Of a DNA stretch of 64,000 nucleotides, positions 33,037-44,593 are shown piece after piece (within the stretch, counting starts at the first letter, position 1; each line of letters begins with the position of its first letter). The translations under genes and the position numbers were made by a program. This DNA comes from Rhododendron vialii (lineage: Eukaryota > Streptophyta > Magnoliopsida > Ericales > Ericaceae). The stretch spans positions 26,064,001 to 26,128,000 of the forward strand of contig NC_080564.1 of assembly GCF_030253575.1 (NCBI RefSeq), written 5' to 3'. The notes below the pieces were generated by a model. The model saw nothing but the letters and a program-made list of their open reading frames with translations, did not search any database and was not told the origin of the DNA.

Positions 33037-33835
33037 CGTGGCAGGAAAAGAAAGCCTCGTGGCATTAGCACCACCCCTTTAAAAAAACACTAAAAAATTA
33101 ACGTATTTTATCATCTTATTTTTATTAACAAAAAAATTTCAGCATTTTACTATTTCGTTTCTACTAATAAAAAAGTTGTCAACAAATTTTTTTTTTACTA
33201 CAATAACTCTACTCACAAACTCATCAATAACTTGGCATATCTCAACAACTTATTCACTATCGAAAACACCTGACAACTTCTCAACCACAAATAAAAATTT
33301 ACAAATTTTTCACTACCAAAAACACCCCTTTAGAGTTAACCAAGTACTTAGCGTTCACTAGAAGCAAAAGTTTTAGTTAACTGTTTTTTGTCATATAACG
33401 CATGAAACTAGTGATGCCCAATAGAAATGCCCGTAGTTATGGTAATTCCGAATCTAAAAAGGTGATTCAATGTGTTCATTTTATTTATCTCTTTGAGTTT
33501 CTCGGTCATCAGAAAAATGACATTGATCGGTATTTGAAGTGACATGATTCAGTCGCATTTGTCATGAATTTATACCTCAATTTCATGGTAGCCGTCAAAG
33601 TTATTTTCTCAATATAAATGTGTTTTGTTCATATCGCTTCCGATGTTTGATTAATATGACTCTTTTGCATATACAGTAAACTCGACGAGTCCAATAGAAC
33701 GAACAACATATGCAATAAACTCGACGAGTCCAGTAGAACGAACAATTGGAATGCAAAACAATAGCGCCTGTTGTGCCTCAAGAACTAGAAGACCCGGGTC
33801 CCCTATATGGATTGGTATAGATATAACGATTGTAA

Positions 33836-34293
33836 GAGCATCCGCATTGTAATAAGCAAATAGATGTGAATAAGCAAATTTAACAACAATACTCAAAATA
33901 TACCTCACATTGTAATAACCAAAGTTACAAGTCTTTTAGTAAATAACCAAATTCCACCCATTCCATAACTAAACTTAACAATTTTTACCAATAACCAAAA
34001 CTCAATAACCAAACTCAACAATTAAACTCAAAACTCAATTACTCAAAAACACACCATATTGGAATTGTCTCATCGAGACGAATAATTTGGTGTGATTGGG
34101 TGTGTGATTAAAACTCGTTTGCGATTGGACAAATATGCATTGTGTATTGTGGGATTTTTTTTTGGTTAGGGATACAAAAATAACCAATGTGGAGGTAAAG
34201 GTTGTTAAGTTTGATTATGGACTAAATGGATAATCAAATGCTGACGTGGCACATTTTGATTATTGATTTTGATTAGTACCATTTCGGATACTC
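33836..34293. mobile_element. Tourist-like MITE (458 bp)
   Basis: The left end GAGCATCCGCATTGTAAT and the right end, read inward, GAGTATCCGAAATGGTAC are related inverted repeats, with TAA on both sides (33833-33835 and 34294-34296). The left part has many AATAACCAAA-type phrases. Same broad family as the element at 46575-50369. Confidence 0.7.
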
Positions 34294-34299
34294 TAAAGG

Positions 34300-35590
34300 T
34301 ATGTCTTATATAAAGAGATATTAACAGTAGATGGTACTTATTTTTGTATTCTTTTGGTCATGATTCAAGACTCGGGTACAATAATCCATGCTTGCCTACC
34401 TAAAGGAGAATTAGCCTTGTTTTGGCATGTAAGCGACCACAACTCCACAAGCCTTTCTGGTTAGGTTCTCCCGAAAAAGCCTCCTTAGCAGTTGCCTTCT
34501 CAGTGGTTTGTCCTGAGGGAGGATTGAAAGGGGCATTTTGTCATTCCGCAACTTTTGGGTGGTTGCCCACGGAGACTGTTCATGTACTGCATCAAGTTTT
34601 TAAAAATTTACTTTAGTGGATTTTTGGACTTTTCAAGATTTCTCTGTGTTCCTTTTTCCTTCTTCCTTTCTTGCTATTGTCTTCTGCAGGGGGTTTATTT
34701 GCCAAATCCATTGTATTTCACGTCTGACGTTGCTCCTTCCCTAACCCACAGGGTGATTCTCTCGGCAAGAATCTTGAGAAAATCGTGTGAGATCTTGTGA
34801 GATATTGAGAGAGAGAGAAACTGATAATCAACGAAGGATTTGATTCTAATTCTGATTCTTATTCTAGATCCAATGGTGAAGAAAGAATGTGAGAGTTTAA
34901 GCCAGTTGAAAATAAGTTTTAAGGTGAATTGTGAGAGATCCAATGAGCAATAGAAACAGTAATGAGCACAAAACAACATGCGAGCACATCGCTAGCAGTA
35001 CAATAGTAGAGAATGTTATGCCAGGGAGATGAGTAATTATGTATGTTGGATTACTTTATAGGGCAAGACCCATATATTAATTTATAGAACTATATAATCA
35101 GATAGAAAAAAACTACATTATGATTAAACTAAAATAGTACTCCAGTAGTTTGGGTTGGAATTTTGGATTGGGATTTGGGAGGAGAGAGATAAAAAGAGAA
35201 ATTAGAGTAATAATTAAGGATAAAAGTTTTTGAAGACCGTGCCCAGAAAGAAGAGACCCAAACCGAACATGGCCAGAATGAAGTACTTTGTTTTTACATA
35301 GTTTATCAAAATACTTCATTCAGTGTTAAAAATATCCTAGCCAGTCTAATACTATTTTGGAGGAAACTTAGGGAGGAGATGGGTGTTTACTGGAATCAAA
35401 CCCTACTTATATGCATGGGAGTATAATGGGAGCACCAACTCCACTCCTCTCCACTTGCTATTTCGGAGGTCATAAGATTGCCTTTTAGTAAACAGTCATG
35501 TTTACGATATTTCTAATTAATGTTAATAAACTTTCTATGCGTAATTAAATATATTAATATTCTTTAACATAATTTTTTCGGACTTTGACC
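34300..35590. other. Intergenic, no gene recognised
   Basis: A plus-strand frame at 34422-34616 is mildly gene-like, but I cannot assign it. The inverted half-phrase around 34780-34810 (GTGAGATCTTGTGAGATATTGAG) is a local duplication. Nothing else is supported. Confidence 0.35.
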
Positions 35591-35604
35591 GTTGCCTAAA
35601 GAAA

Positions 35605-35928
35605 GGGCACTGCTATTCCCAGCACTTTATTTTCTCCCATAGTCCGTTAAAAATTTTCAATTATACTCTACAGTTAGTTATCGAAATTGAGATATATTTT
35701 CAGCATTCAATTATCGAAATATAATATTTTTTTCAACAGCTATTTACTGAAAATGTATGTTCGGCAGTTGTTTACTGAAAGTTGAACATATTTTCGACAT
35801 GTAGTTACCGAAAGATAATCTTGTTTTCAACAGCTATTTACCGAAATGTTATGTATGATTTTCAACAACCATTTACCGAAATGTAGTGGGCTATGGAAGA
35901 AAATAAAGGGATGCGAATAGCAGCGCCC
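35605..35928. mobile_element. MITE with about 40-bp TIRs and internal tandem units (324 bp)
   Basis: The left end starts GGGCACTGCTATTC; the right end read inward is GGGCGCTGCTATTC, and similarity continues for about 40 bp (TTTATTTTCT in both). An exact 8-bp duplication, TAAAGAAA, flanks it (35597-35604 and 35929-35936); one more matching C would make it 9. Inside, a unit like TTTTCAACAGCTATTTACCG recurs about five times. hAT or Mutator type; the target size does not decide. Confidence 0.85.
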
Positions 35929-35999
35929 TAAAGAAATTGATTTGTATTTTTCTTTATTTAGCGATCGTTAATAAAGAATTGAATTTCCGCTGCGATTAC

Positions 36000-36130
36000 T
36001 TGCAGGTTGAGCGATGTGAAAGATTTTCAAGACAGCATAAGTTATCGCCAAGATCTTTATTTGGAAGAATCTCTCTCCTCCAACTATACTCATTTGAGGA
36101 GGAAGATGAAAGTTACCTATCCTTGGAGCA
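36000..36130 (+). other. Exon-like stretch of unknown origin
   Basis: Following a possible acceptor (CTTGCAG at 36000-36006) the frame reads DVKDFQDSISYRQDLYLEES and onward to about 36150. The composition is protein-like, but I do not recognise it and see no partner exons, so it may be a decayed gene fragment. Confidence 0.25.
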
Positions 36131-36456
36131 TGTCCAACCCTTATCCATTTTGTAACTCAAATTTGAGTGAAATTTTGGGTCAAAAGTTCTACTTGGGAAT
36201 GTCTTATACGTACCTATTATTTTACCCAAATCTAGTATTTTTTAGACTTTTCCTTCAAAATGTGAATCAAAATGACATATTGGTAAATATTAAGGAATAA
36301 AATGGGTATAGGTTTGGATCTCTTCAAATTTGGGTAAGGAAAAAAGTGAGATTCAAAATGGATAGAAAAATAGGTATGACATTGGTGATAAGTTTTTAAG
36401 TGTTTTTACTTAAATTTTGGATTTGGATAGGAAAATGGGTAAGAATTGGCAATGCT
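36126..36456. mobile_element. Probable Tourist-like MITE
   Basis: The left end GAGCATGTCCAACCC and the right end read inward GAGCATTGCCAATTC are related inverted repeats enclosing an AT-rich stretch with repeated AAATTTGGGT-like words. The flanking 3-bp duplication is not clean. Confidence 0.5.
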
Positions 36457-36889
36457 CATTGGTACTTGATGGAGAGAGGCCAATTAAGTGAAAATACTCA
36501 TGTCACTTTATATTTTAACACATGCGTGTCGGAATCAGCTAAGGCCCGTTCCACTAAAGTTCTTATTTTTTAAGTACTTATTTTCCGTTTTACGAGACAG
36601 ATCATTCTTTCACAATACACACCCTAAATCCCACCTCGTCTAATGTTGAAATCCTTAAGTTTAATATATGTCCAACAACTTCTGAAGGTGATTAATTTAT
36701 ATGTGTCTTATAAACACTGTAAACAAAATACATGCGTGTTAATTACCAAACCAAAACAAGTCCAACAACTTGAAAACACAAATTCCTTATTCACCAAAAT
36801 AGAGAAAAAAATAAAAATAAAAATAAAAATGAAAAATGAAAAAATTCCTTTTTTGAACCCGATCCTTCTCTCAGAAGAGTAATGAGCAA

Positions 36890-39428
36890 CTAATGCTGAG
36901 AAGAGGCTTGAAGAAGCCCGTCGCGGATCTGAGTGGCAACGTCGCGTACGGCACCGGGCCCGTGGGGAATGAAAACAGCAGAGGATTTGGAGGCAGCACC
37001 GATTTCCTTCATGGTGTCGAAGTACTGGGTGACTAAGACCATGTCCATGACATCCTTTGCAGTGGTTCCTGGAACATTGACTGAGAAGCCTAGCACACTG
37101 TCTCTCAAACCGTCCACTATTGCTTGGCGTTGGCGAGCGATACCCAATCCTGCAAGGTACTTTGACTCCGCCTCACCTTCGGCTCGCTTGATTTGTAGAA
37201 TCTTCTCAGCCTCTGCCTTGTCATTAGCCGCAACCCTCATCCTTGCAGCTTCAAGTGTACAATTCAGAAAATTGAAAATGGTTAATTAACTAGAAGCTTT
37301 GCTCAAGAAAATAGCAACAATTCGGCAAGAGACAGCAATAGCATAACACATGCATTATTCTCTCAGTAACATTTTCTCTTAGTGTGCATTTTGTAGATAT
37401 TCTACACAAAACCAGATGAGCAAAAAGTTTCCTGGTCCAGATGTTTAACATGTTCTCTTCTCTGCGAAACATCAAGTTCTTTTGTAATGTGAGAAAAAAA
37501 AAATGGATACATGCGCACGTTAGGGTACACTTGGTTGACTAGAGTGGTCATCACCCTGAAATGGTCATTCCGATGATTGGTTCACTTAAAAACTACCGAA
37601 TATCCATTGCTAGTGGAATCATCAACCACCGAATTCAGGTGAATGACTATTCCAATCCTTCTCAAAATTCTCCACGGGAACCAATTCTATCTAGTAATGT
37701 ACGTGGATGCACAAAAATTTAGCTGCACTACACCCATGAACAAGCGGAGGGATTCTAGAATGGCTAGTTGATAGATTTCAATCTAGAAATTAACTAACTA
37801 CAAATAAATCTAACCATAGAAAACGACTAGTTTACGAGACTGGAAAAATATATGAGTTTCATTACTAAGCAAAGCTAGAAGAGCACTCCTGTATATATTA
37901 CCAGCATTGATCTCGTTCATTGCCCGCTTGACATGCTCATCTGGTTCTATATCAACAATCAGTGTCTGGACTATCTCATATCCGTAGGCAGACATTGCCT
38001 GTGAGCAATTGTAAAGGAAAAAGCATTACAACCCATTAGGAACATATATAGCAGGCTCAACAATATCAGTCGACTAACTATCTATTGAATGCATTACCTT
38101 CTCAAGTTCATCTTCAACAGCTTTGGCTATGTCTTTCTTTTGCTCAAAAGTGTTATCCAAATTGAGCTTCGGAACATATGCCCTAATCACTGGAGTACAT
38201 AGATAGAAAGATATACTGAGAAGTGGAGCTGGTTATATATTAGTACTTGAATTAATTCAAAGATCAGTCCATTTTGTGAACTAAATTATCCTCATCTCTA
38301 CAACAAGTGAGTTTCAACATTCAAGCATTTAGGTCCTGAGTATGTACCATCAAAAACGTAGGCTTGGATTTGGCTCCGTGTGTTGCTGAGTTTGTAGAAA
38401 GCTTCATTTGCCTTGTCAGCAAGGGCACGGTACTGGATAGACGCTACGACATTGACAAATACATTGTCCTGTTACAGACATGACCAAAACATCCAATCGT
38501 TTTAGTCGCAAAAGTACATTGGCATTTTAAGTATCTCACTTTACCACTGCAAAAACCAGTGATTCAATGGGTAGAGAACTTTGCATCCCGAAAATGCACA
38601 GGTGTGATGTGTAGGCCAATCTCGAGTTCCAGACAATGACCAAAGTCAGTTCTTTTTGTAGACAATAATGTTAAAAAATGGTTTTAAAAAAAAAAAAAAA
38701 CCATCTTAATCAAAAATTGGTAAATGCATGATCAATTCATTCAATTTTTTTTGTCTAGAATTCGCGATCCAAAATTCTGAACCAAAACTGAATGAATTGA
38801 GGAGGCGGTGTCCAAATGAGCTGATTTTTTTTTTTTCAAGGAATGTGTAAAAAAATTTCTATACAAAATGGTCGATTTTTGATAATTTGAGTAGAATCCG
38901 AATTAGGCCCACACATCACTTCTGTACAATTTCAATGCAAACAAAATCTGTACCCACAGTTCAAAAAAACATCATCCATTGAGAAAACTTGATTCGAAGA
39001 TTTTCACTTCTTCAGACAAGCAAAGGAAAAGAAACAGGAAACAAAGAAAAACTGACGGTAGCGCGATTACAAACATGCTATAGGAAAACCTATATACACC
39101 AAGTTTGCCAACGTTTCTAGTAGTTATTGTCAATATGTTCCGGGCCTCATATAAGTAAACATTTACTCCTAGAAAATAAAGCGATATTTTGTATGGGATA
39201 GAGGTAGAATTTTGATCGCGGTTGGGAAAGTAAACGAACCTTTGTCTTGGTCTCGCAACGAACATCCAACTGCTGCACCCGAAGAGAGAGATGACCAGCC
39301 ACCCGGCTTCCGAGGCACCAAGGTACGCAATGGAATCCGGGCTCAAGTACATCATCAAACTTGCCGAACTTCTCCTTGATAGCAACCGTGGATTGGTCAA
39401 CTTTCATGCAGCCGCATAGATTGCCCAT
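36890..39428 (-). CDS. HIR protein (SPFH/prohibitin family), tandem copy 2
   Basis: Same role as the paralogue at 23442-26100. Exons (minus strand): 39428-39240, 38468-38348, 38189-38098, 37998-37902, 37248-36890; 285 residues. The first four coding exons have exactly the same lengths as in copy 1 (189, 121, 92, 97) and the last is 6 nt shorter. The start MGNLCGCMK keeps Gly2 and the acylation Cys residues (Cys5, Cys7). Core words: [113 protein letters not shown]-like stretch (here [13 protein letters not shown]), tail [12 protein letters not shown]. Splice sites are all GT-AG. The copies differ mostly in the N-terminus and introns. Because HIR proteins oligomerise, two adjacent paralogues could form mixed oligomers (inference). 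Confidence 0.96.
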
Positions 39429-39431
39429 GAT

Positions 39432-40331
39432 CTGTGATGACGGGATAAAAACACGATGCTGTGAGAAACATTTTGGTGATGATATCCAGAAGACCGGGTA
39501 AACTAATGAAGTTAACAAACTTTCTCTGATTATAAGACTTGGGTTTTACATCTCACCCTTGCCAAATGCCCTCAAAATTAAGGACAGATGAACTTCTATT
39601 GCAACAATATATATACTGTAAACCCAAATTCACAAAGTCATGTACAATGAACTTTGATCAAACATAACTCATAAACAGGCCTGATAATTGAGCCGAACAG
39701 TTCTGATTAAACAAATAAAAATAAAAAACGAGCCGACCAATTGAGGTTGTAGCCTAGCAAGGGCATCTTGATCAATTGAGACTCTTGCCAACCGATGCCC
39801 CAATTGGCTTTAAGCATCCAGTATTACCAACGAAATTGGTTGAAAAAAGGAATTGGAAACAGAATGAAGAAAGTGCGAAGGACAAACCATCAGTAACACT
39901 TCCAAGAACCATTGAGGTTTCAGATACTCTCAGTAACCATATGTTAATCGACAATGATTTTCGCAATTCCCAAATTACTAACCACACTTCAAGTCCATAT
40001 ACGGATTGATTTTGGCACTCTCCTTTTGGGTTGCAGTAAGTAATTTGGAGAGTTTCAGAAAAGGAGTGCGCGTAATTCCGACCGTCGAGATGTATTTGAA
40101 CGGTCTAGATTTAAAAAAAACTCTTCCATAACTTTTCCGAAAAAAAGTTTGAGCGAATCCTGATCATTTATTACAACAATAGACGGTTAGAGATAGATTA
40201 ATTGTGTGTTGTGTTTTACACCACGGTTATGCCCAAGTGGGTTCAGAAAAGAAACCCATCCTCTGATTTGTCAAAAAAAAAGTAACCTAGAAAGCAGAAT
40301 TCCCAACAAGAACATCATCAATTCCACAAAC

Positions 40332-40399
<68 letters not shown>
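39432..40399 (-). other. 5'UTR intron of HIR copy 2
   Basis: The donor TT|GTAAGTCTCTC at 40399 and acceptor CACAG|ATC at 39432 leave ATC before the start codon, exactly as in copy 1. The CT tract (40337-40394 as GA) fills the first intron bases. Confidence 0.7.
40337..40394 (-). repeat. (GA)n microsatellite at the HIR copy 2 leader donor
   Basis: About 29 GA units; CT on the gene's own strand, just downstream of the 5' splice site. Confidence 0.95.
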
Positions 40400-40640
40400 A
40401 AGTTTTTTTGAATACAGGGGAAAACAGGACGGCAATGCGGAATGGCTAATCAAAGTGAGTAAAGGGGAGTTTTATATAGAACCCATGCAACCCTGAATTA
40501 CTATTAGGAAACATTCAGACAATTGCTAACTACGAGTAACTTTGCTAGTTAATGCTCGAAATGTCATCTTAAAATCTAATTTGGATAATGATCGGCAACA
40601 ATTTTGAACCAATTACCAGAAAGTCAAAGGCATAAAGAAA
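40395..40640 (-). promoter_or_regulatory. HIR copy 2 promoter and non-coding first exon
   Basis: TATATAAA at 40478-40471 (minus strand) is about 71 bp upstream of the leader-intron donor. Sequence from the donor to about 40640 aligns with the copy 1 promoter and more closely with 41512-41760. Confidence 0.65.
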
Positions 40641-41280
40641 ACTACAATGGTACCGGCTGTTCATGGTTTCCCGAGCGATTTTGGGTAAAATTAAGACAGG
40701 GAGGGAGGTTTTTAGGATAATGGGTGAAGGGAGATAAATAAAGAAATGAGGCTAATAAATTTTTTTTTTTTTTTGAAAATGTAAATGAGGCTAATAGTTA
40801 AGGTAGTAATTTTCACATTCACCTTTTTTTTTAAATATACTTCCTTTTTTGTATTGCTGTGAAAAGTATACAAATGAAAAATTAATTTTGTAAATTCACA
40901 TTATAAAAAGACATAAAAGGAGTGTTGTTATAAAAATGTGGACTGTAAAAATAAATGGGTAATAATTGAAGAAAAAATTTGTTAGGGACCTTATAGAAAG
41001 AGAGAGGATGATTCTGAAAACCGAAGCGAAACTTCCGCGAAATTATGCTTTCAGTGGGCGCGCGCAATCTAATATTGAATTTTAGTGCTTATCGTTTGCA
41101 ACTTCCCAGCCGCTGTTTGTTTTTTTTTGGTAAGCACTGTTTATAATGGTTGTTAAATCCACAGTAATTTTAACATATTTTTTTTTGGCAAAACTGTGTG
41201 TCCTAGTCTTTTCCATTAGGACTGATAGGGGGTAAACGTGTGCAAAAAAGCTATGTGCACAGCAGCTGTGCACTGCTGCT

Positions 41281-41450
41281 GTGCACAGCAGCGGTTTTCT
41301 GAAGTGATTTTGGATGTTTTTTTAACGCTTCTAACGATATCGAACGAAGCTCATTTTTTACAGAAACCTTAAACGACATATTTTGAACAAAATGAACGGT
41401 TTTCATCATTTTTGTGCTACCCGAGGCGGGAGAAAACCGCTGCTGTGCAC
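41281..41450. mobile_element. Small MITE with perfect 20-bp TIRs
   Basis: GTGCACAGCAGCGGTTTTCT at 41281-41300 is the exact reverse complement of 41431-41450. The outer sequence 41255-41285 repeats GCTGTGCAC and GCAGCAG palindromes. The middle (41375-41435, ACATATTTTGAACAAAATGA) resembles the arm of the foldback element at 3098-3468, linking the two families. Confidence 0.8.
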
Positions 41451-41463
41451 GTAGTACAGCTCA

Positions 41464-41480
41464 AATGTGTGTGTGTGTTA

Positions 41481-41511
<31 letters not shown>

Positions 41512-41514
41512 GGG
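41464..41514 (-). repeat. (GT)n(GA)n microsatellite at the orphan HIR leader
   Basis: A GT run and an interrupted GA run lie at the same place relative to the donor as in both HIR genes. Confidence 0.9.
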
Positions 41515-41760
41515 CTTACAATTTGATCAATCAAAATACAGGGGAAAACAGGAGGGCAATGGGGAATGGCAAATCAATGGGAGAGTGAAGGGGAATTTTA
41601 TATATAGGAGTAGAACAGATGCAACCCGGAATTAGGAAACATTCAAACAGTTGCTACCTGCCGTGGCTAGCTGATGCTCAAAAATGTAATCTTTGAATAA
41701 TGCTCCATGGATAATGATTGACGAGCAATTTTGAACCAACCAGGAAGTCAAAGGTGAAGT
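41512..41760 (-). promoter_or_regulatory. Orphan third copy of the HIR promoter and leader exon
   Basis: On the minus strand: TATATATAAAA at 41607-41597, then about 80 bp, then the donor TT|GTAAGC at 41519 and a CT tract. Phrases shared with the HIR copy 2 promoter include AATACAGGGGAAAACAGGA, TTAGGAAACATTCA and GAAAGTCAAAGG or GGAAGTCAAAGG. No HIR coding sequence lies between it and the HIR copy 2 promoter (40640). It is either the relic of a third gene, or a duplicated promoter that could serve HIR copy 2 as a distal first exon. Confidence 0.7.
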
Positions 41761-42021
41761 TCAGCCCCATGCGCAGCCTCCAAATAAACCTGTGATGCTC
41801 GGTGGTAGGTGCGTGCCTGCGAAACTGCTTCTGAGCTTTGTCCCAGTTCGGTGATGGTGGCGGTTGATGGTGGTCGTGGGTGTCTGTTTGGGCTTTTGGA
41901 CGGCGGGGCTTGCGGTGCTGCGGTGGTGGTTGCAGTTGCAGCAGATGGCTAGGGATAGGTTAGGGTTTTTTGGTTTGGGCCTTGGCCTCTTTGGGCTGGG
42001 CTTTTAGGATGCTGTTGGTAT
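41761..42021. other. GC-richer intergenic stretch upstream of the HIR cluster
   Basis: Rich in GGTGGTGG and TTTGGGCTTT phrases, locally unlike its AT-rich surroundings. No protein-like frame or element recognised. Confidence 0.3.
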
Positions 42022-42029
42022 CTTACCAA

Positions 42030-42574
42030 TAGGGCTGCAAACGAACCGAACCGTTGGCGAGCGGCTCGCAGCTCGGCTCGTTAGTGGCTCGTTCAAGCTC
42101 GGCTCGAAAGTTAAACGAACGAGCTCGAACCGATTTTTTCAGCTCGTTTTGTAAACGAGCCGACCTCAAGCAAGGATAAGCTCGGCTCGAGTCGGCTCGC
42201 GAGCCGGGATATATATACTTAAGTTTAAGATTTTTATTGTTATTTTATAATTTGTTCTTTCCATTTTCATTTTTCAGTCAACCAATGGAGGGGAGAACAC
42301 ACGCACACTAGTATACTCCCGCTCCATAGGAAAATGAAAAATATATACCTTCACATTCAAAATATTTTTGGTTATATTAGGCATATGCGATGATATATAT
42401 ATATATTTTTCGTTGGTCCATTAAGGCTAATGAACAAGCTCGAGCTCGAGTCAAGCCAAGGCCTGCTCGGCTCAAGCTCGACTCGTTAAGTTTTCACTGA
42501 GCTCGAGCTCGAGTTCGTTAAAAATTTAATAAACAAGATTGAACACTGTAAAGTTCGGCTCGTTTGCAGCCCTA
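42030..42574. mobile_element. hAT-like MITE with GAGCTCG-rich arms (545 bp)
   Basis: An exact 8-bp target duplication, CTTACCAA, flanks it (42022-42029 and 42575-42582). The terminal inverted repeats are TAGGGCTGCAAACGA and its reverse complement at the right end. Both arms are full of GGCTCG and GAGCTCGAG words that pair with each other; the middle is AT-rich. No coding content. It resembles the 31603-33036 element in design but has different arm words. Confidence 0.93.
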
Positions 42575-42582
42575 CTTACCAA

Positions 42583-43660
42583 CGGTTTTTTTTTTTTCCA
42601 GAGTGTTGCTATTAGTTTTTTTTGGGAAAATGATGTTCAAGGACTTATATTGATAATTATACCCGCCAATGACATTTTCAGTATTAACAAATGTTCTCGC
42701 AATGTTCTTGACGGATATTAATTATCAAAACACGTACTGGGTCGTCATTTCCCCCTTTTTTTTCTTTTAAAAAAAATGTGAGGTAAATTGTAGTAATAGG
42801 TTGAGTTTGTCGTCTCTATATGACGCTCTCTGACGTGTTACTATAAAGTTTCTCTTTTGTATCTTTTATGTTTAATGATATGAAAATCTCTTTTTTTTGC
42901 TGATAAAAAAAAAAATCATGGCATCCTGAATGATTCGATAAAATAAGAGGGACAAAAGAGGCCTTATTCGTTTGGTAACTTTGGGTATTTTAGTTTTGGT
43001 AGTGGGTGGAAAGAGAAATATGATAATGATTGGAAAGAAGGGTAACGAGTGAAGAGAGAAATGAAATTAATAATTAAAAAAATAAGGTGATGATTGGAGA
43101 AAGATAGAAGGTAATAATTAGGAAACAAAGTAAAACATCAAGACTTTGGGTTTTTTAGGAGCTGCCACCAATTTTGGTTTTTGGGTTCTGTCATGTGATT
43201 TGCCAACTTCTCATAGAGTCTTAGGCTTAATTGGATGCGGGATGAGTTTTAGCCTGGGGTATTATTTATAAAAAGTGGGTTCACATTAATGTGATTTTTA
43301 TGGAAGGTGGGTAAAAAAGTTATTGATTTGGATAAGATATTACAAAAATTGGTTTTAGATGAGAGATAAAATAATACGATAAAATTATTTTGTAGAAATG
43401 ATGGGGGAGGGGAGATGAGAGGGCCTGATCTGCCCTTACTAATTACTAATAATTGGTTGAAATTCATCCATAAATGATACCCCATGAGGAGTACTATGAC
43501 TACTGTTCGATCACTCCTCTCTCATATATGTGTCGGCCGCATAATTAATGAGCTCCACACATATCTGGTTGAGGAGTAGTCGGTAGGAGTGTTCCTATAT
43601 ATTTGTACAAATTTAATAAATACATATATATTTATATTATCTTGATATCAGTCAGGTTCC
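42583..43660. other. Intergenic, no gene seen
   Basis: AT-rich. A stretch at 43211-43490 (GGATGCGGGATGAG near the left, CATGAGGAGT near the right) looks like a decayed MITE, without firm ends. Confidence 0.35.
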
Positions 43661-43661
43661 G

Positions 43662-43992
43662 GTGAGGGATCCCTTATTTTTTTAAAATGCGGGACTTTCC
43701 TTCCCGATTGAATTTCGATGATCCGAGCCGCTCAAAGTGATCAGAACGTGATTTTAAGGGTCCCCGCGAGAAATCAGCAAAAAAAATGACCGGGAAGGGC
43801 TTCATCCGAGCAGTTTTCATTGAACGGTTCAAAAAAAAACTGCTCGGATGAAGCCCTTTCCGGTCATTTTTTTTGCTGATTTCTCGCGGGGACCCTTAAA
43901 ATCACGTTCTGCACACATTGAACGGTTCGGATTTTCAAAATTTGATCGGGAAATGAAAGTCCCGCATTTTAAAAAAGTGAGGGATCCCTCAC
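43662..43992. mobile_element. Foldback MITE with about 140-bp arms
   Basis: The left arm (about 43662-43820) and right arm (about 43838-43992) are near-perfect reverse complements: GTGAGGGATCCC at the left against GGGATCCCTCAC at the right, GGGTCCCCGCGAGAAATC against GATTTCTCGCGGGGACCC, and GGGCTTCATCCGAGCAGT against ACTGCTCGGATGAAGCCC at the centre. The phrase TGAACGGTTC remains in the loop. It is followed at 18 bp by a long TA microsatellite. The high arm identity suggests recent origin or correction between arms. Confidence 0.92.
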
Positions 43993-44009
43993 TTGATAAT
44001 TTGTGATCT

Positions 44010-44010
<1 letters not shown>

Positions 44011-44080
<70 letters not shown>
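44011..44080. repeat. (TA)n microsatellite
   Basis: About 34 uninterrupted TA units. Such tracts are prone to assembly length errors. Confidence 0.97.
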
Positions 44081-44082
<2 letters not shown>

Positions 44083-44087
44083 AATGT

Positions 44088-44199
44088 GATTTTGGCACTC
44101 CATTTTTAGCTAGTGGCACTCCACTTTTTGTTTTGTAATCTCACATAATTAACACACACAAAGTGGAGTGTCAGTGGCTAAAACTAGAGTGCCAAAATC
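44088..44199. mobile_element. Short palindromic MITE (112 bp)
   Basis: GATTTTGGCACTC at the left is the reverse complement of GAGTGCCAAAATC at the right, and inner words pair as well (AGTGGCACTCCAC against GTGGAGTGTCAGT). No coding content. It directly follows the TA tract. Confidence 0.75.
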
Positions 44200-44538
44200 A
44201 ATTTCTTATATATGTACTTACATGTGTATTTTTACAAATAAAAATTTCATGTATAATCGTTGTTATATGTGTATTCTACTTTTCGGATAAAGTGGACATC
44301 TTTTGTGCAATGGTCTGTAACTTGTGGAGAGGAGGTCGTAGAAGTGGATTTGAAGGAAGGGGTTTTTAACGTGTAAAATGTTAAACCACGTATTTTGTTT
44401 ATACATAGTGTGAACATTATATTTTATGGAAGCTTTTGAGGAACTCAATCCATTTCTTTAAAAGTCTATCTACAGAGTAGTGAATATCATAATGATAATT
44501 TTTTTAGCAAATAATGATAAATCTTTCCTGCTTATCAA

Positions 44539-44593
44539 GCATGCAGAGGCTCGATAGTATTTTACTCTTCAAAAGTATCGAGCCTCTGCATGC
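44539..44593. repeat. Perfect 18-bp hairpin stem
   Basis: GCATGCAGAGGCTCGATA (44539-44556) and TATCGAGCCTCTGCATGC (44576-44593) are exact reverse complements with a 19-bp loop. The stem is too short for a usual plant miRNA precursor, and the flanks do not extend it. Confidence 0.8.

Noticed and set aside
43829-44119. Frame with a long Tyr-Ile run
   Set aside because: Read-through of the (TA)n microsatellite.
44539-44593. MicroRNA gene
   Set aside because: The stem is only 18 bp and the flanks do not extend it to a usual plant precursor.
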